Positions 28,667 to 39,163 of a stretch of DNA of 64,000 nucleotides are shown here, piece after piece (position 1 is the stretch's first letter; every line of letters starts with the position of its first letter). The position numbers and the translations under genes are program-made. The notes under the pieces were generated by a model. That model did no database searches. It was not told the origin of the DNA and saw nothing but the letters and a program-made list of their open reading frames with translations. The DNA is from Bacteroidota bacterium (lineage in GTDB: Bacteria > Bacteroidota > Bacteroidia > AKYH767-A > OLB10), in assembly GCA_016699635.1 (NCBI GenBank), contig CP064983.1, positions 1,612,001-1,676,000 on the forward strand, written 5' to 3'.

Positions 28667-29185
28667 ATGATTATCAAACCACCATCATCGCAACAACTAT
28701 CAGAATATTATCGTGGCTATTTAAAATATCTTCCGGAAGAAGACATGCTGCAAACACTTAGAATAGCTACTGATGAAATGGAAAGTATGCTGGAAAAAAT
28801 TCCTGCAAACAAAGAGACCTTTAGATACGCACCGGGTAAGTGGATGCTTAAAGAAGTGATTGGGCACTTGTGTGATACGGAACGAATTTTAACCTACCGT
28901 GCATTATGTTTTGCAAGAAACGACAAAACTTCATTTCCTGGTTTTGATGAAAACGAATATGTGGCAAACAGCAATTTTAAAAACAGGACTATGCAAAGTA
29001 TAGGTATTGAGTACCTGATTGTGCGCGAAGCTTCATTAGCATTATTTAATTCGCTTGATGAAACTGATTTTGATAGAATAGGAATGGCAAATCAAACAAA
29101 TACTTCAGCCAGACACATGCTGTATTTCTGCATTGTTCATCAACGCCATCATTTTAATATTATCCGCGAAAGGTATTACAAATAA
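28667..29185 (+). CDS. DinB family protein
   Basis: 172-residue DinB_2 protein with an intact frame. Metal-binding histidines are suggested by EVIGHLCDTERIL near residue 66 and IVHQRHHFNIIRERY at the C-terminus. The conserved RYAPGKWMLKEV motif is typical of the group. Function is presumably metal-dependent thiol or small-molecule transfer. It diverges from another DinB gene just upstream, an unusual side-by-side pair. Confidence 0.87.
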   Translation: MIIKPPSSQQLSEYYRGYLKYLPEEDMLQTLRIATDEMESMLEKIPANKETFRYAPGKWMLKEVIGHLCDTERILTYRALCFARNDKTSFPGFDENEYVANSNFKNRTMQSIGIEYLIVREASLALFNSLDETDFDRIGMANQTNTSARHMLYFCIVHQRHHFNIIRERYYK

Positions 29186-29192
29186 GCTAAGA

Positions 29193-30350
29193 TTACACTT
29201 GTTTACGGAGTACAATACGGAAAGTAGTTCCTTTATTTGGTTCAGAGCTTTTTACAAAAATGTGTCCGTTATGATACTCTTCAACAATTCTTTTACTCAA
29301 CGAAAGCCCTAATCCCCAACCACGGGTTTTGGATGTGTAACCAGGTTTAAAAACGGTTTTGAATTTTGATTTGGGAATACCTTTGCCACTATCGGTAATG
29401 TCAATATAAACAAACTGCAGTTGATCGGTAATCATAACATCAATTTTTCCTTCGCCATCCATGGCATCAACAGCATTTTTGAAAAGATTTTCAAGTACCC
29501 ATTCAAATAATGGAATGTTTAATGGAGCAAGCACCTGATGTGGTTGTGCTGTGTTCAGACTAAAAATTACCTTACTCGATGTGCGTGAACGTATGTAGGA
29601 AATAGCGTTTTCTATAACCATGTAAACATCTTCTTTACGGAGTACCGGTGCAGATCCGATTTTTGAAAAACGCTCGGTTATGGTATTCAATCTTGCAACA
29701 TCTTTTTCAAGTTCAGCCACATGATTCTGATCCTGTGACGTTGACTTAAAATATTCTATCCAAGCCATGAGGCTGCTTAATGGTGTTCCCAGCTGATGTG
29801 CAGTTTCTTTTGCCATGCCCACCCAAACCTGATTTTGTTCGGCTTTGCGCGAAGTGCTAAAAGCAAGATAACTCACCAATAAAAATAGGGCAATAATGGC
29901 CAATTGAAAATAAGGGTAGTAGCGTAATTGATATAATAAACCGGAATCTTCGTAATAAATATAGTTTTTCTGGTTGTTGGCAAAAGAGATTTCAATCGGC
30001 TCATGTCGCTTTTTCATTTGCAACAACATTTCCTGAACATATTGAGAGTCATTGACTTTTGCAGTATCGAGATTGATGTGCGATAAAATATTTCCACTTT
30101 CATCAGTTAAAATAGCCGGCACAGTATTGTTATCCTGCAAAACCATGAGAGAAAAACTGATGTCGCCTGCTTCGACAGAGATATTGGCAAGTTGTTTGGA
30201 TGCTTCGGCCCAAAGTTGAACTTTTTTACGTTCTTCTTCGCTTAACTTTTTTACTAAATTATTGGTGTACCACAACGACAATAGCCCTATGAGTATGGCT
30301 GAGGCCAAAAGCAAAAGCTTCCATTGTTGTTTTTGTGTGTAAATATTCAC
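29193..30350 (-). CDS. sensor histidine kinase
   Basis: 385 residues. Two transmembrane helices (LLLLASAILIGLLSLWY near 15 and FQLAIIALFLLVSYLAF near 150) flank a periplasmic sensor domain. The phospho-acceptor is in AKETAHQLGTPLSSL, and the HATPase_c domain has ENLFKNAVDAMDG, DSGKGIPKS and RGWGLGLSLSKR. The GTPLSSLMAWIE form is common in Bacteroidota kinases that lack a clear cognate regulator. No response regulator lies beside it. Intact frame. Confidence 0.92.
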   Translation of the reverse strand: MNIYTQKQQWKLLLLASAILIGLLSLWYTNNLVKKLSEEERKKVQLWAEASKQLANISVEAGDISFSLMVLQDNNTVPAILTDESGNILSHINLDTAKVNDSQYVQEMLLQMKKRHEPIEISFANNQKNYIYYEDSGLLYQLRYYPYFQLAIIALFLLVSYLAFSTSRKAEQNQVWVGMAKETAHQLGTPLSSLMAWIEYFKSTSQDQNHVAELEKDVARLNTITERFSKIGSAPVLRKEDVYMVIENAISYIRSRTSSKVIFSLNTAQPHQVLAPLNIPLFEWVLENLFKNAVDAMDGEGKIDVMITDQLQFVYIDITDSGKGIPKSKFKTVFKPGYTSKTRGWGLGLSLSKRIVEEYHNGHIFVKSSEPNKGTTFRIVLRKQV

Positions 30351-30500
30351 CCCTTTAAAATAAATCGTACTTACAGTTCAGGTAAAAATCTATCTATATT
30401 CGGATGAATTAATTGGATTACAGGTGCAATAATACTTCTTTTCTTTCAAAAACACAGAAATTCTTTTTACAAAAATTAAAACCGATGCAACCCTTACCCC

Positions 30501-30508
30501 TACTTTTG
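30501..30508 (+). promoter_or_regulatory. -7 box of the ECF sigma factor gene
   Basis: TACTTTTG, an exact TAnnTTTG match, 24 nt upstream of the ATG at 30532. No clear -33 TTG; a T-rich stretch takes its place. Confidence 0.5.
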
Positions 30509-30531
30509 CATCTTTAAAGATAATAGCAGTA

Positions 30532-31059
30532 ATGCTCAATGAACAAATCATACAAGGTTGTAAAGACAAACAAGGCAAAGCACAACATCAGCTTTACGAA
30601 CTTGTGGCAGGACGAATGATGGGAGTTTGCCTTCGTTATGCCAAGGATGATGAAGATACCAAAGACTTGTTGCAGGAAGGGTTCATTAAAGTGTTTCAGC
30701 AGATTGATGCCTTTAGGGGCGAGGGTTCTTTTGAAGGTTGGATTAAAAAAATCTTTATCAACACAGCGTTAGAGAGCATAAGGAAAAGAAAATTGCTTAC
30801 GCAACCGCTGGAAGATGAAGAAGATGCAAGTGACAATTTTCTGATTCAGGAAAATAAATTAGAAGCCAAGGAATTGCTTCAGATGATCAGAAAGTTGCCC
30901 GATGGTTACAGAGTGGTTTTTAACCTCTATGCTATTGAAGGGTTTAATCACAGAGAAATTGCACAGCAGTTGAATATAACAGAAGGAACCTCAAAGTCGC
31001 AGTATGCTCGGGCAAGGCAGTTTTTGCAGAAGATGCTTACAGAAGAAAAAGTAAAATAA
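30532..31059 (+). CDS. ECF-type RNA polymerase sigma factor
   Basis: 175-residue sigma-70 family, ECF group. Region 2 contains YAKDDEDTKDLLQEGFIKVFQ, and region 4 has YRVVFNLYAIEGFNHREIA with the helix-turn-helix near the C-terminus. It likely directs a small regulon, and the next gene, 20 bp downstream, encodes a single-pass membrane protein in the place where an anti-sigma factor is usual. Intact. Confidence 0.93.
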   Translation: MLNEQIIQGCKDKQGKAQHQLYELVAGRMMGVCLRYAKDDEDTKDLLQEGFIKVFQQIDAFRGEGSFEGWIKKIFINTALESIRKRKLLTQPLEDEEDASDNFLIQENKLEAKELLQMIRKLPDGYRVVFNLYAIEGFNHREIAQQLNITEGTSKSQYARARQFLQKMLTEEKVK

Positions 31060-31079
31060 TTATCCGCAAAGGATTGAAA

Positions 31080-31973
31080 ATGAAAGAAGATAAAAACATA
31101 GAACAGATATTTAAAGATGCGTTCAGCAACTTTGAAGCACCTGTTGATGCTTCTTTATGGCAAGGAATAGAAAATTCACTGCCTGCAAATCCTGCTCCTT
31201 TAACAAAGGTGTCATTCTTAGCAAAACAGGCAGCATATCTGAAAATTACAAGTGCAGTCATTGCTGTTGCTACTGCCGTTACAGCGGTGTTATATTTTTC
31301 AAATAAGAATGAAAAAGATACTGCGCAAAACGTAGCTCAGATTAATAAAGAAACCACTAAAGCAGTTGAACCTGCTACACAGCAAGGTGTGGTGTTAAAC
31401 AACACTGAAACAGCTTCCAAGTCAGAAAAAATCAATTCTTCTGAAGAGCCAAAGACTAAAAAGTCTGCAACAGTTGAGCCTGTTAAGACTGAGCTGTCAG
31501 ATAAAGTTGTTGAAAATAAATCTACTCAGATAAATTCTATTCCGGCTACTGAAACAGAAGCTATTTTACCACCACCACAGACAGATAAACAAATTATATC
31601 AGGCCCCAAAACCAATACAACTGCTGAGCCAATAAAAGACACTGAGGTTAAGAAAACAGAAATGAAGAAGCCCGAAGCCAAAACATCAGTCAGTGCAGAA
31701 AGTAAAATATTACCTTTGCCCGGCCTTGGCAATATGGTTTTTACACCAAATGGCGATGGTATAGGAGATTGGTTTGAGTTTGATGACAGCAATCTGAGTG
31801 ACTTGTCTGTTAAGATTTATTCCCTGAAAGGATATAAATTGGTGAGTGAGTGGCACACACATGGTGGTAGATGGGATGGCAATCTTCAAAACGGAAATCC
31901 TGCCGAAGAAGGAATTTATTTAGTGATGATTCAGGCAAAGGTATGGATCAGACTAATTACAAAAGCACAATAA
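31080..31973 (+). CDS. single-pass membrane protein with gliding-type C-terminal domain; possible anti-sigma partner
   Basis: 297 residues from the ATG at 31080. A cytoplasmic N-terminus (EDKNIEQIFKDAFSNFE) resembles those of Bacteroidota anti-sigma-like proteins. One transmembrane helix lies near residue 60 (ITSAVIAVATAVTAVLYF), a long Thr/Lys/Glu-rich linker follows, and the C-terminus is a CHU_C/gliding-associated fold (MVFTPNGDGIGDWFEF ... RWDGN). The combination is odd: such C-terminal domains normally sit on signal-peptide proteins. Its place right after the ECF gene suggests it transmits an envelope cue to the sigma factor. No ZAS zinc motif was seen. Confidence 0.75.
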   Translation: MKEDKNIEQIFKDAFSNFEAPVDASLWQGIENSLPANPAPLTKVSFLAKQAAYLKITSAVIAVATAVTAVLYFSNKNEKDTAQNVAQINKETTKAVEPATQQGVVLNNTETASKSEKINSSEEPKTKKSATVEPVKTELSDKVVENKSTQINSIPATETEAILPPPQTDKQIISGPKTNTTAEPIKDTEVKKTEMKKPEAKTSVSAESKILPLPGLGNMVFTPNGDGIGDWFEFDDSNLSDLSVKIYSLKGYKLVSEWHTHGGRWDGNLQNGNPAEEGIYLVMIQAKVWIRLITKAQ

Positions 31974-32032
31974 AACTGCAATTAAGAAGAAATTAATATT
32001 AACAAAGTATAAAAACTAAACATCAAATTATC

Positions 32033-35000
32033 ATGAGTAAAATTTTAGCCAGATTAACAGCATTGATGCTGGTAGCAACAATGCTTGTGCCTGTCAGCAG
32101 TAAGGCATCTCACCTTGCTGCAAGGGGATATTTATTATACCTACACAGGTACCCCGAATACGTTTTTGATAACACTACGTCTGTACCGCGATTGCGCAGG
32201 TATAACCATGTCAACATCAGAAACAGTATGTTATACTTCTGCAAGCTGTAATATCAGCCAGAGTATTACAGTAAACTTAGTTCCAGGTTCAGGACAGCAA
32301 ATTCCACCATCACCATGTGTGCCTTCAGCAGGCCCAACAACCTGCCAGGGTGGTACAGCTTATGGTATTGAAGAATATCTGTATCAAGCTGTTTTGGTAA
32401 TGCCGGCACAATGTATTGACTGGAAATTCCAGTATGAAACATGTTGTCGTAATGGTAACATTACAACACTTAACAATGCTGCGGGTATGGGTTTCTTTCT
32501 TGAAACAACCATGAATAACCTTAATTACCCAACTAACAGTTCACCTCACTTTAATACAATTCCAGTTACACAGTTTTGTGTAAACAATCAGTTTTATTTC
32601 GATCAGGGGGCAACAGATCCTGATAACGATTCTATTACTTACGTACTTATCAATGCACAAGATGCTAGTGGATTTTGTCCATATACTGCTTTTGACTTAC
32701 AGTATAATGCACCCTATTCAGGAGTATATCCTATTTCATCAGCTAATGGTGTAACTATGAATTTATTGACAGGCACAATTGCATTTTTACCAAACTTATT
32801 ACAGAATGGTGTAATTGCAGTTCGTTGTTTTGAATATGATCGTATAACAGGGTTATTAAAATCAATCGGTAAACGCGAAATTCAGATTAACATCGTTTCA
32901 ACTTGTACAGTGGTTACTCCAGGCTTCGACAGTGCACAGGTTGCCAGTGGAGTAAACATTGTTATTGATGGTATAAATAACGTTACATGTGATGACACAA
33001 CATTCTATATTCAACTAAATCCTCCTGTACAGTGTGGTTCTATTGTTCCGTCAGATATTCGTTTCCTTGACCCAAGCGGACTGCCAAATCCTGTTACTTC
33101 AGCAGTAGGTGTAAACTGTGTTAATGGTCTTACAGATTCAATAATGGTAACAGTGCTTAATCCAATTCCAACAGGTACTTCTTACATATTTACTAAAATT
33201 GGTAATGATGGAAACACCTTTTTAAGTGAATGTGGCTCGCCAATGAATGAGTTTGATACCTTAACAATTAACCTTTATGACTCTGTACCTTATACCTTTG
33301 ATGTGACAGATACATTAGACTGTACTTTCGACTCATTATTTATTGTGAGCAATCAGCTGATTGACTGCTTCACTATCAGTGCAGATGGTTCGGACTTTAC
33401 CTTGGTTGATGCAAACGGTACTCCTATTACAATTACGGGAGCAACTTGCTTGGGTACTAACGGTGGTCACTTTGGAACTACATTCCTGATTACAACTGTA
33501 CCTACTACAAATGCAGCAGGTCCGTTAACCTTGATAGTCAATACAGGTAGTGACTTAAACACTATTGCCAATGGTTGCGGAACAATGGTATTGCAAGATG
33601 ATACACTTGGAAATATTCAGGTTCGTAATAATATTACATTGAGTTTAGGTCCTGATGTTACTGTTTGTGCCAGCGATCCTGCTCCTGTTTTAGATGCAGG
33701 AAATCACCCGGGTGCAACCTTCGACTGGTTGCTGAACGGCACTTCTACAGGACAAACATCACAAACCATAACACCAACAGCAAGTGGAACTTATATCGTT
33801 AACGTACAGTCATCAGCTTCATGTTTTGGTAGTGATACAGTTGTTGTAAATCTTATTCCATCGCCTTCTGTAAATTTGGGTACAGATGTTACACTTTGTG
33901 CAAATGATCCATTCCCTACATTAGATGCAGGTAATCCCGGTGCTACCTATCAATGGTATTTAAATGATACATTAATAGCAGGTGCAACTTCACAACAATT
34001 CACGCCAACAACTGCCGGTGTTTACTTTGTTGAAGTGAGCACAGGAGCAACTTGCTTAGGACGTGATACAATTAATATTTCACAAGTACTTCAATTAAAT
34101 GTTTCTGTTAACGATCTTTCTTATTGCAGCGGCAATGCTGTCACACTTCAATCAACATCAGCAAACAGCGGTGTAAACTATGCATGGACATTGAATGGTA
34201 ATCCTATTTCAGGTCAAACAGGCACTTCAGTTCCGGTTACCGGATCAGGCGTTTACGCAGTAACTATTTCAACAGGATCTTGTTCAGCAATTGATTCAGC
34301 AATTGTAACTGAAGTTGAACAGCCTACGGCTTCGTTATCTAATATTTCACAGTGTGATAATGTGACACTTCCTGTTCTGAACCCTGGTTATGTACCTTCT
34401 GCAGGTACGAACTCCGTTTTCAGTTGGACATTAAACAGTAATCCTGTTGGTGGTAATGATCAGACATTAAACACTGCTACAACCGGTGCAGGTAATTATA
34501 ATGTTACCATTACAAATACATCAAACGGATTTACTTGTACTGCTACTGCTTCAATGACATTAACTATCAATCCTACACCTGCTGTTGAGATTGGAAATAA
34601 TGTTACACAGTGTGCCGGTGCTACTCCAGCAACTCTTGCAACAGCAAACGGAACAGGTAACACCTACCAATGGTCACTTAACAATAACATCATAGTAGGT
34701 GCTAACGATACAAGCATTACAGCAACTTCTGCAGGTACTTATAGTGTTTTAGTTACCAGTGCAGGCGGATGTACCAATACAGATAATGTAGTGGTTTCTA
34801 TCAATGCATTACCAACTCCTGAAATTCATGACGAATTGCAGAAGTTAGATAGCGTACTTTTCTGTGCAACTCAAAACCCGGCTCCGGTGTTAAGCTTAAC
34901 AAGCAACGTGTTTATTCAAAGCTACAACTGGACATTGGATGGTAACAATTTATCTACTAATGCTAATGTTACAGTTGCCGCTATCGGTGAATATCAGGTA

Positions 35001-35321
35001 ACGGTAATTGATTCTAATGGCTGTAGCAACACAGATGTTATCCGAGTAATTGAAGCACCATGCGACCTTGAAATATTTAACGTAATTACGCCAAATGGTG
35101 ATGGTAAGAACGATGTGTTTGAGGTTAAGAATCTAATGGACTTCAAGACTCGTAAACTCACCGTTTTCAACCGTTGGGGTAAGAAAGTTTATAGTGCCGA
35201 CCCATATAACAACGATTGGGATGGTGGCAATCAGGCTGCAGGAGTTTATTACTTCGTTCTTGAGTATGACAATGGTATCAAATCCGGTGACAAAAAAGGA
35301 TCGTTTAATATTATTCGATAA
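32033..35321 (+). CDS. large secreted gliding/T9SS type B protein, one frameshift
   Basis: About 1095 residues. A signal peptide (ALMLVATMLVPVSSKA) leads into ASHLAAGDIYYTYTG, the usual start of this family, once an extra A at 32122-32123 is removed. The body holds a cysteine-rich N-terminal domain and several PKD/Ig-like repeats of about 85 residues (NLGTDVTLCANDPFP, then ATYQWYLND). The last 85 residues are a CHU_C type B sorting domain (VITPNGDGKNDVFEV, LTVFNRWGKKVYS). It is predicted to be exported by T9SS as an adhesin or gliding-related surface protein. A strong terminator follows. Confidence 0.88.
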
Positions 35322-35345
35322 GTTGCCGATAGTTTATAATTTTGC

Positions 35346-35381
35346 AGGAGCGTTCTTAAAAAGAACGCTCCTGTTTTTTTT
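35346..35381 (+). terminator. intrinsic terminator after the gliding protein gene
   Basis: Perfect 12-bp stem AGGAGCGTTCTT / AAGAACGCTCCT (35346-35357 and 35361-35372), AAA loop, then a T-tract of about eight bases. Confidence 0.92.
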
Positions 35382-35401
35382 AATACTGTTGCAAATATTT
35401 T

Positions 35402-36355
35402 ATGAAAGTAACCGAACATTTTAAAAATTCTAAAAAGACTTTATTCAGCATTGAAATACTGCCTCCGCTGAAAGGAAAAAGTATTCAATCTATTTTTAAT
35501 ACAATAGATCCGTTGATGGAGTTTAAACCTCCGTTTATTGATGTTACTTATCATCGTGAAGAGTTTGTTTATAAAAAGCGTGAAGGCGGTTATCTCGAAA
35601 AAATTTCAATAAGAAAACGTCCCGGCACTGTTGGCATTTGCGCAGCCATCATGAATCATTATAAAGTTGATGCTGTTCCTCATATTATCTGCGGAGGATT
35701 TTCACGCGAAGAAACAGAGAATGCATTAATTGACCTTAACTTTCTTGGAATAGACAATGTGCTTTTACTAAGAGGTGATTCAGAAAAACATGAATCGCAT
35801 TTTACACCTGAACCCGGTGGACATGCCTATGCTCTTGAATTGGTTGAACAGGTAGTAAATATGAATGTGGGTACATTTTTAGACGATGATCTTAAAGGTG
35901 TAGAGCCAACAAAATTTTGTATTGGTGTAGCCGGTTATCCCGAAAAACATTTTGAAGCCCCTAATCTGAACTCAGACATTTCTTTCCTTAAGAAAAAAGT
36001 AGATGCCGGTGCACAGTATATCGTTACACAAATGTTTTACGACAATCAGAAATATTTCAACTTTGTAGATAAATGCCGTAAAGCAGGAATTAATGTGCCA
36101 ATAATTCCCGGACTAAAACCAATTTCAAATAAAAAACAAACTGCCATACTACCAAAAACTTTTTTTATTGATATACCCGATGACCTGATTCAGGAAATTG
36201 AAAAATGCAAGAGTGATGATGCAGTAAAACAAGCAGGTATTGATTGGGCGGTGACACAAGCTAAAGAACTTATTAAATTTGGTGTGCCCTGTCTTCATTT
36301 TTATACTATGGGCAATCCGGAGAATATCAGAAAAATTGCATCACAATTGTTTTAA
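35402..36355 (+). CDS. metF: methylenetetrahydrofolate reductase
   Basis: 317-residue TIM-barrel flavoenzyme reducing 5,10-methylene-THF to 5-methyl-THF for methionine synthesis. Motifs: FSIEILPPLKG at the N-terminus, PHIICGGFS, LLRGDSEK and YIVTQMFYDN. Length and frame are normal. It starts 20 bp after a strong terminator, so transcription likely begins in or just after that hairpin. No riboswitch leader was seen. Confidence 0.95.
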   Translation: MKVTEHFKNSKKTLFSIEILPPLKGKSIQSIFNTIDPLMEFKPPFIDVTYHREEFVYKKREGGYLEKISIRKRPGTVGICAAIMNHYKVDAVPHIICGGFSREETENALIDLNFLGIDNVLLLRGDSEKHESHFTPEPGGHAYALELVEQVVNMNVGTFLDDDLKGVEPTKFCIGVAGYPEKHFEAPNLNSDISFLKKKVDAGAQYIVTQMFYDNQKYFNFVDKCRKAGINVPIIPGLKPISNKKQTAILPKTFFIDIPDDLIQEIEKCKSDDAVKQAGIDWAVTQAKELIKFGVPCLHFYTMGNPENIRKIASQLF

Positions 36356-36427
36356 TGTTTCAAGCATCCATACATAAGGCTGAAACTTTTAAACACGACA
36401 GGTGTTTATATCACAAACTCCACTCAG

Positions 36428-37315
36428 TTGAACCGGTTTTCGATTAAAGACATAGAAATTCTTACAGGAATTAAGCCGCATACCATTCGAATATGGGAGC
36501 AGCGTTATGGTATTATTAAACCACAGCGAACTGCAACCAATATCCGTTATTACACAGAGGAAGATTTGAAGTTGATGCTCAATGTTTCTTTGTTGAATAA
36601 GATGGGATTTAAGATTTCGAAAATAACTTGTCTTAAACCGAATGAAATCGAACATAAAGTTTTGTCGTTAGTAGAACAGGCCAATGATGCTGATATAAAC
36701 CTCAGTGCATTGTTGAATTGTATGGTCAGGCTTGATGAGGATACTTTTGAACACCTGCTAAATAAATATCTGGAGACAAATGGGTTGGAAAGTACAATGA
36801 CAAGAATTCTGTTCCCCTTTTTATACAGAATAGGATTGCTTTGGCAGACAGGCTCCATTACACCGGCCTACGAACATTTTTTTACCAATCTTGTACGTCA
36901 GAAAATAATTGCAGCAATAGACAAGCAGGTATTGTCGCCACTGCCTGATGCAAAAAGATTTTTACTCTTTCTGCCACCTAACGAACCGCATGAATTAGGG
37001 TTGTTGTATGCACACTATGTAATCAGACAACGTGGTCACAGATCAGTTTATATGGGTCTTAACTTACCGATAGATCATATCATTTGTGCTCACGAATGTT
37101 GTCAGCCCGATTTTATTGTGACTACATTAACATCATGCATAAAGATTAACGCTATTGAAGAATTTATTGTACAGATTTCAAAAACATTTTCAAAAAGTAA
37201 AATATTACTTTCCGGTGCACAGGCAGTAAACCGAAGTTTGCATCTGCCACAAAATGTTCAGGTAATCTCTGACTTTGATGACTTTATTCAATACATTGAA
37301 AACAGAGTCAATTAA
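36428..37315 (+). CDS. MerR-type regulator with cobalamin-binding-like domain
   Basis: 295 residues from a TTG start (no ATG in frame before the first helix). The N-terminal MerR helix-turn-helix (FSIKDIEILTGI, HTIRIWEQRYGI) is followed by a helical cap and a C-terminal B12-binding fold (about 165-290). The EPHELG motif fits ExHxxG, as in CarH/LitR photoreceptors, so light or B12 sensing is possible. Such regulators control carotenoid or light-response genes elsewhere; no such genes are nearby. It follows metF, itself tied to B12-dependent methionine synthesis, by 72 bp. Confidence 0.87.
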   Translation: MNRFSIKDIEILTGIKPHTIRIWEQRYGIIKPQRTATNIRYYTEEDLKLMLNVSLLNKMGFKISKITCLKPNEIEHKVLSLVEQANDADINLSALLNCMVRLDEDTFEHLLNKYLETNGLESTMTRILFPFLYRIGLLWQTGSITPAYEHFFTNLVRQKIIAAIDKQVLSPLPDAKRFLLFLPPNEPHELGLLYAHYVIRQRGHRSVYMGLNLPIDHIICAHECCQPDFIVTTLTSCIKINAIEEFIVQISKTFSKSKILLSGAQAVNRSLHLPQNVQVISDFDDFIQYIENRVN

Positions 37316-37350
37316 TGCATACTTTATTTTATTCATTACTGTAAAAATTG

Positions 37351-37358
37351 TAGCTTTG
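37351..37358 (+). promoter_or_regulatory. -7 box of the MBL-rhodanese/thioredoxin operon
   Basis: TAGCTTTG, an exact TAnnTTTG match, 21 nt upstream of the ATG at 37379. Confidence 0.45.
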
Positions 37359-37378
37359 TTTTAAATCCTGATAGAAAT

Positions 37379-38770
37379 ATGTTTATTCAACAATTATATA
37401 CAAGTTGCCTAGCCGAAGCGGCCTATTATATAGAGTCTGATGGGCAGGCTGCAATTATAGATCCCATTCGTGAAACAACACCTTATTTGTCATTGTCGGA
37501 ACAACGCCATGCACGCATAACACATATTTTTGAAACACATTTTCATGCCGACTTTATCAGTGGACACATTGATTTAGCAAATAAAACTGGCGCAAAAATT
37601 GTTTATGGCCCCGATGCGCATACCAACTATACAGTACATAATGCAAAGGATGGAGAAGAGTTTACTATTGGTAAGCTTACTATTAAAGCAATTCATACTC
37701 CCGGACATACCTTAGAGTCAACCTGCTATTTATTGCTTGATGAAAACAAAAATCCTCATTGTATTTTTACAGGTGACACTTTGTTTGTTGGTGATGTAGG
37801 CAGACCCGACCTGCTTGATGGCAGTGGTATTTCAAAAGAGTTTTTAGCAGATAAAATGTTTGACTCTTTAAATTCAAAAATAAAAACATTGCCTGATGAT
37901 GTTATTGTTTATCCGGCTCATGGCCCGGGCTCTGCATGTGGAAAAAATATAGGAAAAGAAACATGGAGTACTATTGGTCAGCAAAAACAATCAAACTATT
38001 ATTTGAAAGAAAAAGACAAAGCATCTTTTATAAAAAATCTGACAACAGGAATTCTTCCACCACCCATGTATTTTTTTGAAGATGCAAGAATCAACAAACA
38101 AGGATACAGGCCCATTGAAGAAGTAATTGTCAGAAATGCAAAGCCGTTGGCATTAGAAGATTTTAAGAATGAAGTAAATAAAGGAACACTGATTCTCGAT
38201 ACAAGAAATGCTGATGATTTTGAAAAAGGTTTTGTTCCCGGCTCTGTAAATATCGGACTCAATGGACAGTATGCTAATTGGGTGGGAACACTAATTCCAA
38301 TTCAACAACCAATAGTACTGGTAACAGAAAACGGAAAGGAAGAAGAAAGTGTACTTCGTGCTGCGCGCGTGGGTTACGAAAACATAACAGGTTATCTTGA
38401 AGGAGGAATAGAGAGCTGGAAAAACAACGGACTGGAGTTTCATACTATCAGCTCTGTTGATGCAGCCACATTTACCAATTTACTAAAAACAGGATCATAT
38501 ACTGCTTTGGATGTAAGAAAGCCCGGTGAGTATGAATCATCACATGTAAAAGATTCTGTCTTTGTTTCGTTGAGCGACATTCCACAACACTACAATAAGT
38601 TGGATAAATCAATAACGTATCTGATATTTTGTGGTGGAGGCTATCGCAGTATGATAGCAGCATCGTTACTAAAAAAGAATGGATTTGAAAATGTTGTTAA
38701 TGTGTATGGCGGCTTTGGAAAAATTAAAGATTGCAGCATATCATTAGAAACTTCACAACCTGTGATGTGA
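37379..38770 (+). CDS. MBL-fold hydrolase with two rhodanese domains
   Basis: 463 residues. The metallo-beta-lactamase domain (1-240) has the metal motif ETHFHADFISGH and later HTPGHTLES and DTLFVGDVGRPDL, as in persulfide dioxygenases (ETHE1/BlhA-like). Two rhodanese domains follow: the first (about 265-355) lacks the catalytic Cys, the second (about 370-455) has it in FCGGGYRS. It likely oxidises or transfers persulfide sulfur. The stop overlaps the downstream thioredoxin gene by 4 bp, implying a shared redox or sulfur role. Confidence 0.92.
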   Translation: MFIQQLYTSCLAEAAYYIESDGQAAIIDPIRETTPYLSLSEQRHARITHIFETHFHADFISGHIDLANKTGAKIVYGPDAHTNYTVHNAKDGEEFTIGKLTIKAIHTPGHTLESTCYLLLDENKNPHCIFTGDTLFVGDVGRPDLLDGSGISKEFLADKMFDSLNSKIKTLPDDVIVYPAHGPGSACGKNIGKETWSTIGQQKQSNYYLKEKDKASFIKNLTTGILPPPMYFFEDARINKQGYRPIEEVIVRNAKPLALEDFKNEVNKGTLILDTRNADDFEKGFVPGSVNIGLNGQYANWVGTLIPIQQPIVLVTENGKEEESVLRAARVGYENITGYLEGGIESWKNNGLEFHTISSVDAATFTNLLKTGSYTALDVRKPGEYESSHVKDSVFVSLSDIPQHYNKLDKSITYLIFCGGGYRSMIAASLLKKNGFENVVNVYGGFGKIKDCSISLETSQPVM

Positions 38771-39066
38771 ACACAGTCCATGAAATAACAACATCCAATA
38801 CCAATGTGCTGATAGATTTTTATGCCGATTGGTGCGAACCCTGTAAGTGGCTCAATCCGGTTTTGGAGGAGTTGACGCAACAACTTCCCGATTTGTATAT
38901 CCATAAAATCAATATTGACCAATTTACTGAAGAGGCTGCAGCATTTGAAATAAAGAGTGTGCCTGTGCTGATACTTTTTGTTGATGGGAAACAGGTTTGG
39001 CGTATGAACGGGTTTAAGTATGCGAAAGAATTAGCCAAAGAGTTAAAGGAGTTCTTAAAAGCCTGA
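38767..39066 (+). CDS. thioredoxin family protein with WCEPC active site
   Basis: About 99 residues from a GTG at 38767 that overlaps the previous stop (GTGA). An ATG at 38731 would create a 40-bp overlap and a longer unsupported N-terminus. The thioredoxin fold is clear: LIDFYADWCEPCK, the cis-Pro in SVPVLILF, and a C-terminal helix. The active site reads WCEPC, where WCGPC is usual; Glu between the cysteines should alter redox potential. It is probably the reductant for the MBL-rhodanese protein. Confidence 0.85.
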   Translation: MNTVHEITTSNTNVLIDFYADWCEPCKWLNPVLEELTQQLPDLYIHKINIDQFTEEAAAFEIKSVPVLILFVDGKQVWRMNGFKYAKELAKELKEFLKA

Positions 39067-39163
39067 GACCTTACTTTATAGCTGTTGAAAACATTTATTT
39101 TTTTAATGTGTAGCATGACTAACATCTGTTTCACTACACGTAATTTTACAATCAAACGAAAAC

